Part shown: one piece after another, positions 24,069 through 31,787 of the stretch | Position numbering within the stretch: the first letter of the stretch is position 1 | Layout: each line of letters starts with the position of its first letter | Origin: Mycolicibacterium hippocampi | GTDB taxonomy: Bacteria; Actinomycetota; Actinomycetes; Mycobacteriales; Mycobacteriaceae | Direction of reading: 5' to 3' | Length of the DNA stretch: 64,000 nt | Assembly (NCBI RefSeq): GCF_010723735.1 | Contig: NZ_BLLB01000002.1 | Location: 4,092,001 to 4,156,000 of the forward strand | Notes under the pieces: model-generated | The model's input: the letters and a program-made list of their open reading frames with translations, nothing else | Databases searched by the model: none | Told to the model about the DNA's origin: nothing | Made by a program: the position numbers and the translations under genes

Positions 24069-24883
24069 CAACCGAGGGAACACCCCCTTACCAGCGGCTC
24101 ATCGTCGAGCGGCATGGCCCGGTGGGCTGGATCATCAACAACCGCCCTGAGCGGCTCAACGCCTACGACATCGTGATGCGCGAGGAGTTTCCCAGAGCGT
24201 GGGCCGAACTCGACGCCGACCCCGACGTGCGCGTCATCGTGCACACCGGCAACGGGCGGGCATTTCAGGTCGGCGCCGATGTCGAAGAACTCGACGGCGA
24301 TGCGGTGCAACAGTTCCAGGAGACGATGCGCACCCTCGATCTCAAGCTGACCGCGTGGCACTGCAATGTCGGCAAACCGGTCATCACTGCTGTCAACGGT
24401 GTCTGTGCGGGCGGCGGCCTGCACTGGGTGGCCGACGCAGACATCGTGATCGCCGCCGCCGATGCGACCTTCGTCGACCCGCACGTCTCCATCGGTCAGG
24501 TGAGCGCGCTGGAGACCATCGCGCTGATGCGCAAGATGCCCGCCGAGGCGGTGCTGCGGATGGCGCTGGTCGGCAGCCACGAGAGGTTGACCGCCCGGCG
24601 CGCCTACGAGCTGGGGATGATCAGTCAGATCGTCGATCCGCCCGAACAGTTGCGAGACGTCGCCCAGGAACTGGGTGAGAAGATCTCCAGGAATTCTCCG
24701 GTGGCGATGCGCGCGACCAAGCGCGCGCTGTGGGGAGCCTTGGAGCACGGGCTGACCGACGCCTGCCGGGAGGGCGCCACACACCTGACATCGGTGTGGG
24801 GACACCCGGACCAGGATGAAGGCCCGCGGGCGTTCGCCGACAAGAGGTCCCCGAACTGGCTTTCACTGGAGGTCGACACGTGA
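24065..24883 (+). CDS. Crotonase-fold protein of the DPHVS subfamily (sister 2)
   Basis: 272 residues, a paralogue of the preceding gene. The first oxyanion segment is FQVGADVEEL, the second GVCAGGGLHWVADADIVIA, then DPHVSIGQVSALE and AYELGMISQIV. As in its sister, the two hydratase glutamates are replaced by His. The first oxyanion segment differs between the two (CTGMD against QVGAD), so the substrates may differ, or they may form a mixed oligomer. GTG at 24065 overlaps the previous stop, and the stop overlaps the acyl-CoA synthetase start (GTGA), so all are coupled. Confidence 0.83.
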   Translation: MTTEGTPPYQRLIVERHGPVGWIINNRPERLNAYDIVMREEFPRAWAELDADPDVRVIVHTGNGRAFQVGADVEELDGDAVQQFQETMRTLDLKLTAWHCNVGKPVITAVNGVCAGGGLHWVADADIVIAAADATFVDPHVSIGQVSALETIALMRKMPAEAVLRMALVGSHERLTARRAYELGMISQIVDPPEQLRDVAQELGEKISRNSPVAMRATKRALWGALEHGLTDACREGATHLTSVWGHPDQDEGPRAFADKRSPNWLSLEVDT

Positions 24884-26337
24884 GCTTGGCTCAGCTCCTC
24901 GACGGCCTGCCTCCGGTCGCGGTGCACACCGTGAACACAGAAGTCTCCGCCGCAGACCTCACCGCCGACGCCGCACGGGTTGGCGAATTACTCACCGGGG
25001 CCGGCGTGCAAAGCGGGCGGGTGGTCGCAGCGATGCTACCGAACGACGCAGTGACGATCGCCGCGCTGTTCGGCACCTGGCATGCCGGCGGCGTTTACAC
25101 GCCGCTGAACCCGCGCGCCGCCGATACGGAGGTCGCCACTCAGCTCGCCACCCTACGTCCCGTCGCTGTGATCACCACTCCCGAGCTTGCGCAGCGGTTC
25201 TCGAAGTTCCCCTTGCCGGTGGTCACTGGCGAAGGCCGACATTGGGAGCTCGCGGCGACGGGCTACCCGCCCGACGATCCCCGCCAGTACGACGAGGATG
25301 TCGCATTGTTGCAATTCACCTCGGGTACCACCGGCGCCCCCAAACCCGTTCCGTTGCGCCACGCGACGGTGCTCGATCTGATCGATCGCCTGCTCACGAA
25401 GTTGCGCGGCACCAAGCCCGATACCGGCAAGCCCAAGCGTGCGCCGATGCCGAACCTGGTGCCACTGTCGCTGTCTCTGTGGGCGGGCATCTACCAGGTG
25501 CTGTTCGCCTTCCGCGCCGGGTCCGGCGTCGTACTCATGGACCGGTTCTCCCCCACCGACTTCGCCGTCCTGGTCAGACGGCACCAGTTGCGCTCCACGG
25601 TGCTCCCCCCGGCAGCCCTGACGATGGTGCTGCACGACGAGGCCGTCACCGACCTGTCGCCGCTGAAGATCGTTCGCTCCATCACCGCACCGTTGTCGCC
25701 GGTTCAGGCAGCCAGGTTTCGCGACAAGTTCGGTGTGCTGGTGCTCAACTCGTACGGCCAGACCGAACTCGGCGGCGAAGTCGTCGGCTGGTCTGCCGCC
25801 GACGCCAGGGAATGGGGCGAGACGAAGCTGGGGTCGGTGGGACGGCCGCTGCCCGGCATCGACGTCAGCATCGCCGACGACGAGGTGATGGTACGGACGC
25901 CGACCACCGCGTCCCGCAGGATCGATCCGGCTTTCCTGGACCGGCTGACCGACGACGGCTGGTTCCGCACCGGCGACCTCGGCTGGTTCGACGACGACGG
26001 CTTCCTCTGGCTGGACGGTCGGGTGTCCGACATGATCAACCGTGGCGGACTGAAGGTGTTCCCGGGAACAGTGGAGGACGTCCTGCTGTCCGCAGACGGC
26101 GTGCGAGAGGCCGCGGTGGTGGGCATTCCCGACGAGCGCGTGGGAGAAGTGCCATGGGCGTTCGTGTCTCGACGTGATGATGCGGTGACAGAGGAACTGC
26201 TCACGGCGTGGTGCCGGGAACGATTGACGCCGTATCGAATACCCGCCCGGATCGTCTTCGTCGATCAGTTACCCCGCAACGATGTCGGTAAGGTCGTCAA
26301 GCGCGAACTGGCCGCTCTGGCCGGCACCGGCGAGTGA
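24880..26337 (+). CDS. AMP-forming acyl-CoA synthetase
   Basis: 485 residues, somewhat short for the family. Motifs: LLQFTSGTTGAPKPVPL (phosphate loop), VLNSYGQTELGG (A5), WFRTGDLGWFDDDGF with GRVSDMINRGGLKVFP (A7/A8) and the catalytic Lys in NDVGKVVKREL. Activates a carboxylic acid to the CoA ester or, less likely, transfers it to a carrier. GTG at 24880 with GGAGGTC upstream, overlapping the crotonase stop. Last gene of the plus operon that starts at 19915; convergent with the DapB-like gene. It could activate the substrate of that operon. Confidence 0.87.
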   Translation: MSLAQLLDGLPPVAVHTVNTEVSAADLTADAARVGELLTGAGVQSGRVVAAMLPNDAVTIAALFGTWHAGGVYTPLNPRAADTEVATQLATLRPVAVITTPELAQRFSKFPLPVVTGEGRHWELAATGYPPDDPRQYDEDVALLQFTSGTTGAPKPVPLRHATVLDLIDRLLTKLRGTKPDTGKPKRAPMPNLVPLSLSLWAGIYQVLFAFRAGSGVVLMDRFSPTDFAVLVRRHQLRSTVLPPAALTMVLHDEAVTDLSPLKIVRSITAPLSPVQAARFRDKFGVLVLNSYGQTELGGEVVGWSAADAREWGETKLGSVGRPLPGIDVSIADDEVMVRTPTTASRRIDPAFLDRLTDDGWFRTGDLGWFDDDGFLWLDGRVSDMINRGGLKVFPGTVEDVLLSADGVREAAVVGIPDERVGEVPWAFVSRRDDAVTEELLTAWCRERLTPYRIPARIVFVDQLPRNDVGKVVKRELAALAGTGE

Positions 26338-26361
26338 CTGTGGAGCGACTGAGGGCCTCGA

Positions 26362-27477
26362 TCACCAATCCGTGATCGTTCGTGACTGTCTGGTCACGAT
26401 CGAGGGGCCCGCCAAGGGATTGGCGAGCACACCGGTTGGCGCCTCGACGACCGCAGGTATCGCATTGACCGCGGCCATCGCGGTCGCCGTGACGCCGGGG
26501 TTGACCCGATCAGCGGGCGACTGTTCGAAGTACAGCTCCGCGCACATGCTGGGCCGGCCCTCGATCCGGATGACCATCCCGCCTTGGTCGGGCCGCGACG
26601 GTCGAGGCCAGCGAGCCGGCCACGGTGTGGAACTGACCGTCGCGAAGTACTGCACCGCAACAGTCGGACGACCATCGACCATGCCGGCGAGCTGCCACCG
26701 GTGCCCGCAGATCGTCCCTTGCGGGATCACCCCGATCGCAGTCGTCAGGTCCTCCGGAGCGAGCAGCGTTTCCCAGTCCAGTTCGACGCTGTCGAGCACC
26801 ATTCCGAGGATGTCGGCGATGTAGCGAACGACTGTCTCCCAGTCGTGGTTCACCTTCCCCGCAGCGATCCGGGCGGGCACGTGCCCATCCGTTTTACCGA
26901 ACCCCATGGATTCGTGCAGAACATCCCAGATCGGGTAAGACTTGTCCAAATCGATGGCGTACTCGTCCATACGGTACGAATCGACAGCGCCCGCACCGGT
27001 CAGCAGTGCCGTCGGGATGTTGAGACTGATGAATCCCGGCTCGGCACCGGTGGCATAGAACGTGGATTTGCCTTTCTGGGCCGCAGTTTCAACGGCTTCC
27101 TGCCATTCGCGTGGTGCGGCCGCCGGATACACCATCGGGATCGTCGAAATCGTGACGACGTTGATGCCCGCCTCCAGATACCCGACGATATCGGCAATGG
27201 CCTCTGCCTCGCGCCGAATGGCAGTGGCGCAGTAGAGAACGCAGTCCGGCTCGAGCGCCATGATCGCGTCTGTATCATCGGTTGCCGGTATTCCGACGTC
27301 GGCACCGCCGGAAAGTCGGCCTGCATCCAAGCCTGCCTTGTCCGCCGTCGATACTTTCAGCCCCACGAGTTCGAGGGCAGGGTCGTCGATAACAGCTCGG
27401 AGAGCCTGCGTACCGGTCAAGCCGGTGCCGACATGTGCCACGCGATGAACCCGGCGAGTTGATTCGTTCACCATCAT
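26362..27477 (-). CDS. DapB-like NAD(P)-dependent oxidoreductase
   Basis: 371 residues, same family as the gene at 2696. The Rossmann motif VAHVGTGLTGTQALR is near residue 15, and YATGAEPGFISLNIP and MDEYAIDLDKSYPIWDVLHESMGFG correspond to the paralogue's NSGVDPGW and EILDYGP segments. Length and context rule out lysine biosynthesis. It is the last gene of the ten-gene minus operon, 43 bases after the P450 gene, and may oxidise or reduce the P450 product. A GTG or ATG start near 27477; the first residues are not certain. The family is often annotated as dihydrodipicolinate reductase or amine dehydrogenase, without evidence here. Confidence 0.7.
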   Translation of the reverse strand: MMVNESTRRVHRVAHVGTGLTGTQALRAVIDDPALELVGLKVSTADKAGLDAGRLSGGADVGIPATDDTDAIMALEPDCVLYCATAIRREAEAIADIVGYLEAGINVVTISTIPMVYPAAAPREWQEAVETAAQKGKSTFYATGAEPGFISLNIPTALLTGAGAVDSYRMDEYAIDLDKSYPIWDVLHESMGFGKTDGHVPARIAAGKVNHDWETVVRYIADILGMVLDSVELDWETLLAPEDLTTAIGVIPQGTICGHRWQLAGMVDGRPTVAVQYFATVSSTPWPARWPRPSRPDQGGMVIRIEGRPSMCAELYFEQSPADRVNPGVTATAMAAVNAIPAVVEAPTGVLANPLAGPSIVTRQSRTITDW

Positions 27478-27520
27478 TCCTTTGCCTCCGGCTTACATCT
27501 GCATCGACGATGAAGTGCGC

Positions 27521-28747
27521 TCACTGCGGCGCGGCACGGGTGGGCACGCTGGCCCACCCGAAGACGTTGGGCATCTTGACCCTGCGCAAGCCGGCATCGT
27601 CGACGTCGAACTCGGGAATCAGATCGAGAAGGACATCGAGGGCAACCCGACCCTCCATACGCGCCAGTGCCGCTCCCAGGCAGCTGTGTATCCCGTACCC
27701 GAATCCGAGATTGTGCCCGGAATGCGCGCGGGTGATGTCGAAACGGTCCGGATCGGCGAAGACTCGCTCATCCCTGGTCGCCGACCCGTTGATGAGCATG
27801 ACCGGCTTGTGTCGGGGAATGACCTTGCCATGGAGCTCGACCTCGACATTGCTCCACCGGATGTCGTATTGGGACGGCCCTTCGTAGCGCAGAAGCTCTT
27901 CGAATGCGGCCGGGATGCGGCTCCTGTCCTCTCGGAGCATCCGCCACTGGTCCTGGTGACGCGCGAACAAGACTCCCGCACTGGCAATCAGCTTGGTCAC
28001 CGTCTCCGCTCCGGCCCCGCCGAGCAGCGAGGCGAAGGCGGCTATCTCGATGTCATCGAGGCGAGTACGGGTGCCGTCCTCTCGGTCCACTTCCACTTCG
28101 GTCAACCGCGTGATCATGTCGTCCGCAGGGTTGGCCCGCTTGTCGACGACGAGGCCGTAGTAATACCTCCACATGTTCACGGCCGCTTCCCGGCCGGCCG
28201 CCGTGACGCTCACGTTTCCAGGTTCGCGTTCCAACAGCGCGTCGAGCCAATGACGGATCTGCTGGCGTCCGTCCGGAGGAACACCCAGCATCGTGGTGAT
28301 GATCTCGACCGGAAACACCGCGGAGAAGTCTTCGACCAAGTCGAACGACCTGGCGTCGACGTGCCGTGCCGTCACCTCGACCACGTTCCGAATCATGGGT
28401 TCGAGTTTCGCGATGGCACGTGGCGTGAAGACTTTGTTCACCAATGCCCGCATGCGGGTGTGCTGAGGCGGATCCATCATGATGATCACCCCTTCGGGGA
28501 TCATCGCATCCGAGTCGATGAAATGATCGAGCGTGACGCCCTTTGCCGATGAATACGTCTCGTGGTCGCGCATTGCGGGAGCAACGTCTTCATACCGGGA
28601 AAGCGCCCAGAAATCGTACTGCGCGCTGTGGTAGACCGGTGCATGATCACGGAGCCGCCGATACGTCTCGAACGGGTCGTTGAAGAACTCGTCCGAAAAC
28701 GGGTCGAAATGAACGACGTTTTCTGAAGCCGCGGATTGATCGGACAT
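27521..28747 (-). CDS. Cytochrome P450
   Basis: 408 residues. The I-helix reads LLGGAGAETVTK, the K-helix EELLR, and the heme loop FGYGIHSCLGAALARME places the Cys ligand at about residue 357. Soluble bacterial monooxygenase needing a ferredoxin and reductase, none of which is encoded next to it. The C-terminal part is similar to the P450 fragment at 63617 (EELLRYE.PSQY, FGYG.HSCLGAALARME), so both belong to one family. ATG at 28747, overlapping the stop of the 88-residue protein gene by one base. Within the ten-gene operon it would hydroxylate an early or a ring intermediate; substrate unknown. Confidence 0.9.
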   Translation of the reverse strand: MSDQSAASENVVHFDPFSDEFFNDPFETYRRLRDHAPVYHSAQYDFWALSRYEDVAPAMRDHETYSSAKGVTLDHFIDSDAMIPEGVIIMMDPPQHTRMRALVNKVFTPRAIAKLEPMIRNVVEVTARHVDARSFDLVEDFSAVFPVEIITTMLGVPPDGRQQIRHWLDALLEREPGNVSVTAAGREAAVNMWRYYYGLVVDKRANPADDMITRLTEVEVDREDGTRTRLDDIEIAAFASLLGGAGAETVTKLIASAGVLFARHQDQWRMLREDRSRIPAAFEELLRYEGPSQYDIRWSNVEVELHGKVIPRHKPVMLINGSATRDERVFADPDRFDITRAHSGHNLGFGYGIHSCLGAALARMEGRVALDVLLDLIPEFDVDDAGLRRVKMPNVFGWASVPTRAAPQ

Positions 28748-29013
28748 CAGCCTTCCGCTCCGCCATCACGCAGGAAGTGGACGGTGTAGTCCTGGCCCCG
28801 CAATCCGCGCGGGTCGAGCCCGATGACCGCCATCAGACGCGCCCAATCGGCGGAGCCGACGAACCGGTCCCACCAAGCGATCTGCCCGTCCTCGTTGGTC
28901 CAGAGGAAATCTCTCATTCCCGCAGTTCGGTGATCGCGCTCGATGGCCTTGGCGTATCCCTCCCATTTGTCGAAGGCGATCTTCTCGTGTAAAGCGACCC
29001 GGTCGATGGGCAT
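28747..29013 (-). CDS. Small Trp-rich protein of unknown function
   Basis: 88 residues, no recognised domain. It has five Trp residues (KWEGY, FLWTN, IAWWD, ADWAR), no Cys, no signal peptide and no membrane segment. It lies between an LLM oxidoreductase gene and a P450 gene and is coupled to the P450 start by a TGATG overlap, which supports it as a real gene. ATG at 29013, with GGAAAGG upstream near the preceding gene. It could be an accessory subunit of one of the two oxygenases or a small substrate-binding protein; this is inference. Confidence 0.7.
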   Translation of the reverse strand: MPIDRVALHEKIAFDKWEGYAKAIERDHRTAGMRDFLWTNEDGQIAWWDRFVGSADWARLMAVIGLDPRGLRGQDYTVHFLRDGGAEG

Positions 29014-29030
29014 GTTGGTTCACCTTTCCG

Positions 29031-29987
29031 CTAGGTCAGTTCGACGAATCTCTCGAGGTAGGGCCACGCGATCTCCGGAGGAATGCCTCCGCACAGCGGC
29101 GAGAGATTGAACATCTCGCCGCCGGCAATGCGCAGCCTCGCTTCGTCGACCGACAGGATCACGTGCGACGGTGACGTACGCCGGACTTCCTCGACGGTCG
29201 TGGCGGTGCTCAGATTGGCCGAAACCTCGTTGCCCGGATTCCATGCCGAATACGCCATTGCGTCGTGAAGCAGATAGTCGCCGATCTCGTCCCACGCCGC
29301 GTCGACATCCTCGGCGACGAAAAGGTTCGTCACGGCGTCACGTTCTGGAATGAGAACGAAGCCGGGCTCGAACCCGTTCTCGCGACATGCCTCTTCGTAG
29401 GCCGCCTGCATCCCGGGAACCCCACCGTTGGCCAGCAAGCCCAGGCCGTTGCGTCCGGCACGCCGCGCCGCCGCAAGGCTGGATCCGCCCCAGTTCAGCA
29501 TCGGCCCGTTCGGGTCTCGCGGTCTCGGAGTCACCTTCATCCGCCTGCCACGGTGCTCGACTACTTCTCCGGCCAACAGGCGACGCAGCAGCGGAAGGTT
29601 CTCGTCGGCAAGGCGACCGCGATCGCGCAGAGCCACCCCGAAATGGTCGAATTCTTCGACACGGTAGCCGATCCCGAAGACGTAGCTGGCCCGGCCCCCG
29701 CTGATGTGGTCGAGAACGCAGATGTCCTCTGCCAGTCGAGCCACATCGTAGAAGGGCAGCAGAATAGTCAGATTCAGCATCAACTGCTCGGTGCGGGCAG
29801 CAATCGCCGCCCCGAGTAGCAACGGCGACGGCAGATAGCCGTCGTCCGCGCAATGGTGTTCACACAGGACCACGGCGAGGCATCCACAGGTCTCAGCCCA
29901 CGCGGACATCTCAGTCGCCGCGGAGTACAGCTCCGTCGCCGGCGCACCCATCGAAGGGGCCCGCATGTCGAATCGAAGAGTGAACAT
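29031..29987 (-). CDS. LLM-class (luciferase-like) flavin oxidoreductase
   Basis: 318 residues with the bacterial luciferase-like TIM barrel: LCEHHCADDGYLPSPLLL near 42-59, SGGRASYVFGIGYRVEEFDHFGV around 95-118, then GPMLNWGGSSLAAARRAGRNGLGLL. Mycobacterial members use F420 or FMN and act as monooxygenases or dehydrogenases. ATG at 29987. It follows the double hot-dog gene after 55 bases, a gap that shows no other feature, and precedes the 88-residue gene by 17 bases. Probable role: oxidation step in the ten-gene operon. The cofactor cannot be decided from the sequence alone. Confidence 0.83.
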   Translation of the reverse strand: MFTLRFDMRAPSMGAPATELYSAATEMSAWAETCGCLAVVLCEHHCADDGYLPSPLLLGAAIAARTEQLMLNLTILLPFYDVARLAEDICVLDHISGGRASYVFGIGYRVEEFDHFGVALRDRGRLADENLPLLRRLLAGEVVEHRGRRMKVTPRPRDPNGPMLNWGGSSLAAARRAGRNGLGLLANGGVPGMQAAYEEACRENGFEPGFVLIPERDAVTNLFVAEDVDAAWDEIGDYLLHDAMAYSAWNPGNEVSANLSTATTVEEVRRTSPSHVILSVDEARLRIAGGEMFNLSPLCGGIPPEIAWPYLERFVELT

Positions 29988-30042
29988 GGCGGCGCCTAAT
30001 CGCCCTGCCGTGCATCGGTGCCCATGAGCTCACTACTTGCCT

Positions 30043-30912
30043 TCATGATGCGCGGCCCTGCTCTGCGTGTCGAAACAGGTGTGTGGCAACGGTGACCAGT
30101 TTCCGGTCCGCACCCTCGTCGTAGACTTGCGTCCGCGCCCCGAAAACGGCATCGCCTCCCGCAATGGGTTCTGCCACAAATGTGAACGGACCCGATTTCG
30201 CCCTGGCGACGAACATGGTGTGCGACGAGACGCCGACGAGCGCACCCGTTCCGGCGAGTTCTGTGATGCTGCTGCGCGCCGCCGTCTCGGTCATCACGAA
30301 CTGTGGCCCCACGTGCAGAGCGGCGTCCGGAGAAGCAACCTCTGCCGACAGCTCGGGCAGGGTCCACGTCGTGGCGTCCACCTGACGCCCGGCGAACACC
30401 TGCCACAGCGGCGGCAGATCAGGAGAATCGATGACTTCCAACGGTTCGACGGTCATCTTCGGCAGACCCTCCGGGGGTACGCCGATCGTCACGCCCTGAC
30501 CCTCGGTGATCGCCAGCACGCGGCCGGGATGGTCGGCGTCGACGATCAGCGACCTGCTGTAGGCCATCCGTTGTCCGCGTTTGACATCCTCGGTGCGCAC
30601 CTCGAACCGTCTCACATCCACGCCCGCATCCAGGACCTGGCAGGAGTGCACCACAGGGTTCGGAACGGCCTCGAGATCCGACACCAGACCGCCCTCTGGA
30701 GCCGCGATGCCAAAGACGCTCAGCAAGATTCCGCCGGTGACATCGCGCATGTCGTGGCGGACGATCACGGTGTCATCGACGGGCCCGACATTCATCGAGG
30801 CGTGATGGCGCCCGATGTAGCGGTAGCTCAACAACCCGCCCCACCGGCGCTGCAACTCGGCGGCATACGCACCAGGATCTGAGGTCAGATCTCTGATGTC
30901 GCGTACCATCAC
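30043..30912 (-). CDS. Double hot-dog acyl-CoA thioesterase-like protein
   Basis: 289 residues that appear to form two hot-dog repeats. The N-terminal half has DMRDVTGGILLSVFGIAAPEGG and later RRFEVRTEDVKRGQRMAYSRS. The C-terminal half has ALHVGPQFVMTETAARSS and the terminal FGARTQVYDEGADRKLVTVATHLFR. This layout is that of PaaI-like or TesB-like actinobacterial proteins of uncharacterised substrate. It probably binds acyl-CoA in the cytoplasm. Start at GTG 30912 (overlapping the SDR stop) or ATG 30909. The assignment is by fold pattern only and no catalytic residue is proposed. Confidence 0.6.
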   Translation of the reverse strand: MMVRDIRDLTSDPGAYAAELQRRWGGLLSYRYIGRHHASMNVGPVDDTVIVRHDMRDVTGGILLSVFGIAAPEGGLVSDLEAVPNPVVHSCQVLDAGVDVRRFEVRTEDVKRGQRMAYSRSLIVDADHPGRVLAITEGQGVTIGVPPEGLPKMTVEPLEVIDSPDLPPLWQVFAGRQVDATTWTLPELSAEVASPDAALHVGPQFVMTETAARSSITELAGTGALVGVSSHTMFVARAKSGPFTFVAEPIAGGDAVFGARTQVYDEGADRKLVTVATHLFRHAEQGRAS

Positions 30913-31787
30913 TGTCCCGGTCCGTTCGGGAACTTGAGGTAGGAGCCCGCATCGACCCGGATCTGCTGGCCGGTGATGTACCGGCTCTCGTCACTGGCCA
31001 GGAAGACGGCGAGGTTCGCGATGTCCTCCGGCTCGACGTAGGGAATCGGCATGGCTTGGAAGTAGGTGAACGCGAGATCGGCGTCCTCGCGGGTGGGCTT
31101 CTTGCCCTCTGCCACCAGGTCCGGCCGGAACACCCCGTAGATCCCGTCGTTGTGCAGCAAATGGGTGTTGACGTTGGTCGGATGCATGACGTTGACGCGA
31201 ATGAATCTGGGCGCCAGATGAATCGCCATCTGCTCGGCGTACTCCATCAGGGTTTTCTTACTCCACGCGTAGCCGGCGCCACCGGGGCCCATCTCCGGGC
31301 TGTCGGCATTTCCGGGCATCATTCCCGCGGTCGAACCCGTGATGATGATCGACGAACCGTCCGAGAGGTGCGTCAAAGACACCGCCACGGTGTTGAGCAC
31401 GCCGACCAGGTCCACGTCTGTGGCGTCGACGAAATGTTGCGGGTCGGGCGAGCCCATGGCCATCGGCAGGATGCCGGCGTTGGCGACGACGATGTCGAGG
31501 CGCCCGAAATCCGCCAGTGCCGAGTCGAGCGCATCCCGGAGGGCGGGACGCTCACGAACGTCGGCGACCCTGGCGTAGACACGGCGACCGAGTTCCTTGA
31601 CCGCCCGCTCGGTCTCACCGAGATCGTCCGGTGTGGCAAGAGGATATGGGTTCGATGCCATGTCGGCGCAGATGTCCACGGCGACGATGTCGGCACCCTC
31701 ACGCGCCATCGCGAGCGCGTGCGCGCGTCCCTGGCCGCGAGCAGCTCCGGTGATGAACGCGACCTTGCCGTCGAGTCTTCCTGTCAT
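30909..31787 (-). CDS. Mycofactocin-coupled short-chain dehydrogenase
   Basis: 292 residues. The N-terminus GKVAFITGAARGQGRAHA and the inserted segment with PYPLATPDDLGET after VDICADM are the marks of SDRs whose NAD is bound and not exchanged, and which pass electrons to mycofactocin. The catalytic part has ITGST and YAWSKK. The enzyme would oxidise a secondary alcohol in the cytoplasm. ATG at 31787, overlapping the FadD stop by four bases. Mycofactocin biosynthesis genes are not in the window. The family call rests on known motif patterns; the alcohol substrate, perhaps made by the P450 of the same operon, is inferred. Confidence 0.85.
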   Translation of the reverse strand: MTGRLDGKVAFITGAARGQGRAHALAMAREGADIVAVDICADMASNPYPLATPDDLGETERAVKELGRRVYARVADVRERPALRDALDSALADFGRLDIVVANAGILPMAMGSPDPQHFVDATDVDLVGVLNTVAVSLTHLSDGSSIIITGSTAGMMPGNADSPEMGPGGAGYAWSKKTLMEYAEQMAIHLAPRFIRVNVMHPTNVNTHLLHNDGIYGVFRPDLVAEGKKPTREDADLAFTYFQAMPIPYVEPEDIANLAVFLASDESRYITGQQIRVDAGSYLKFPNGPGQ

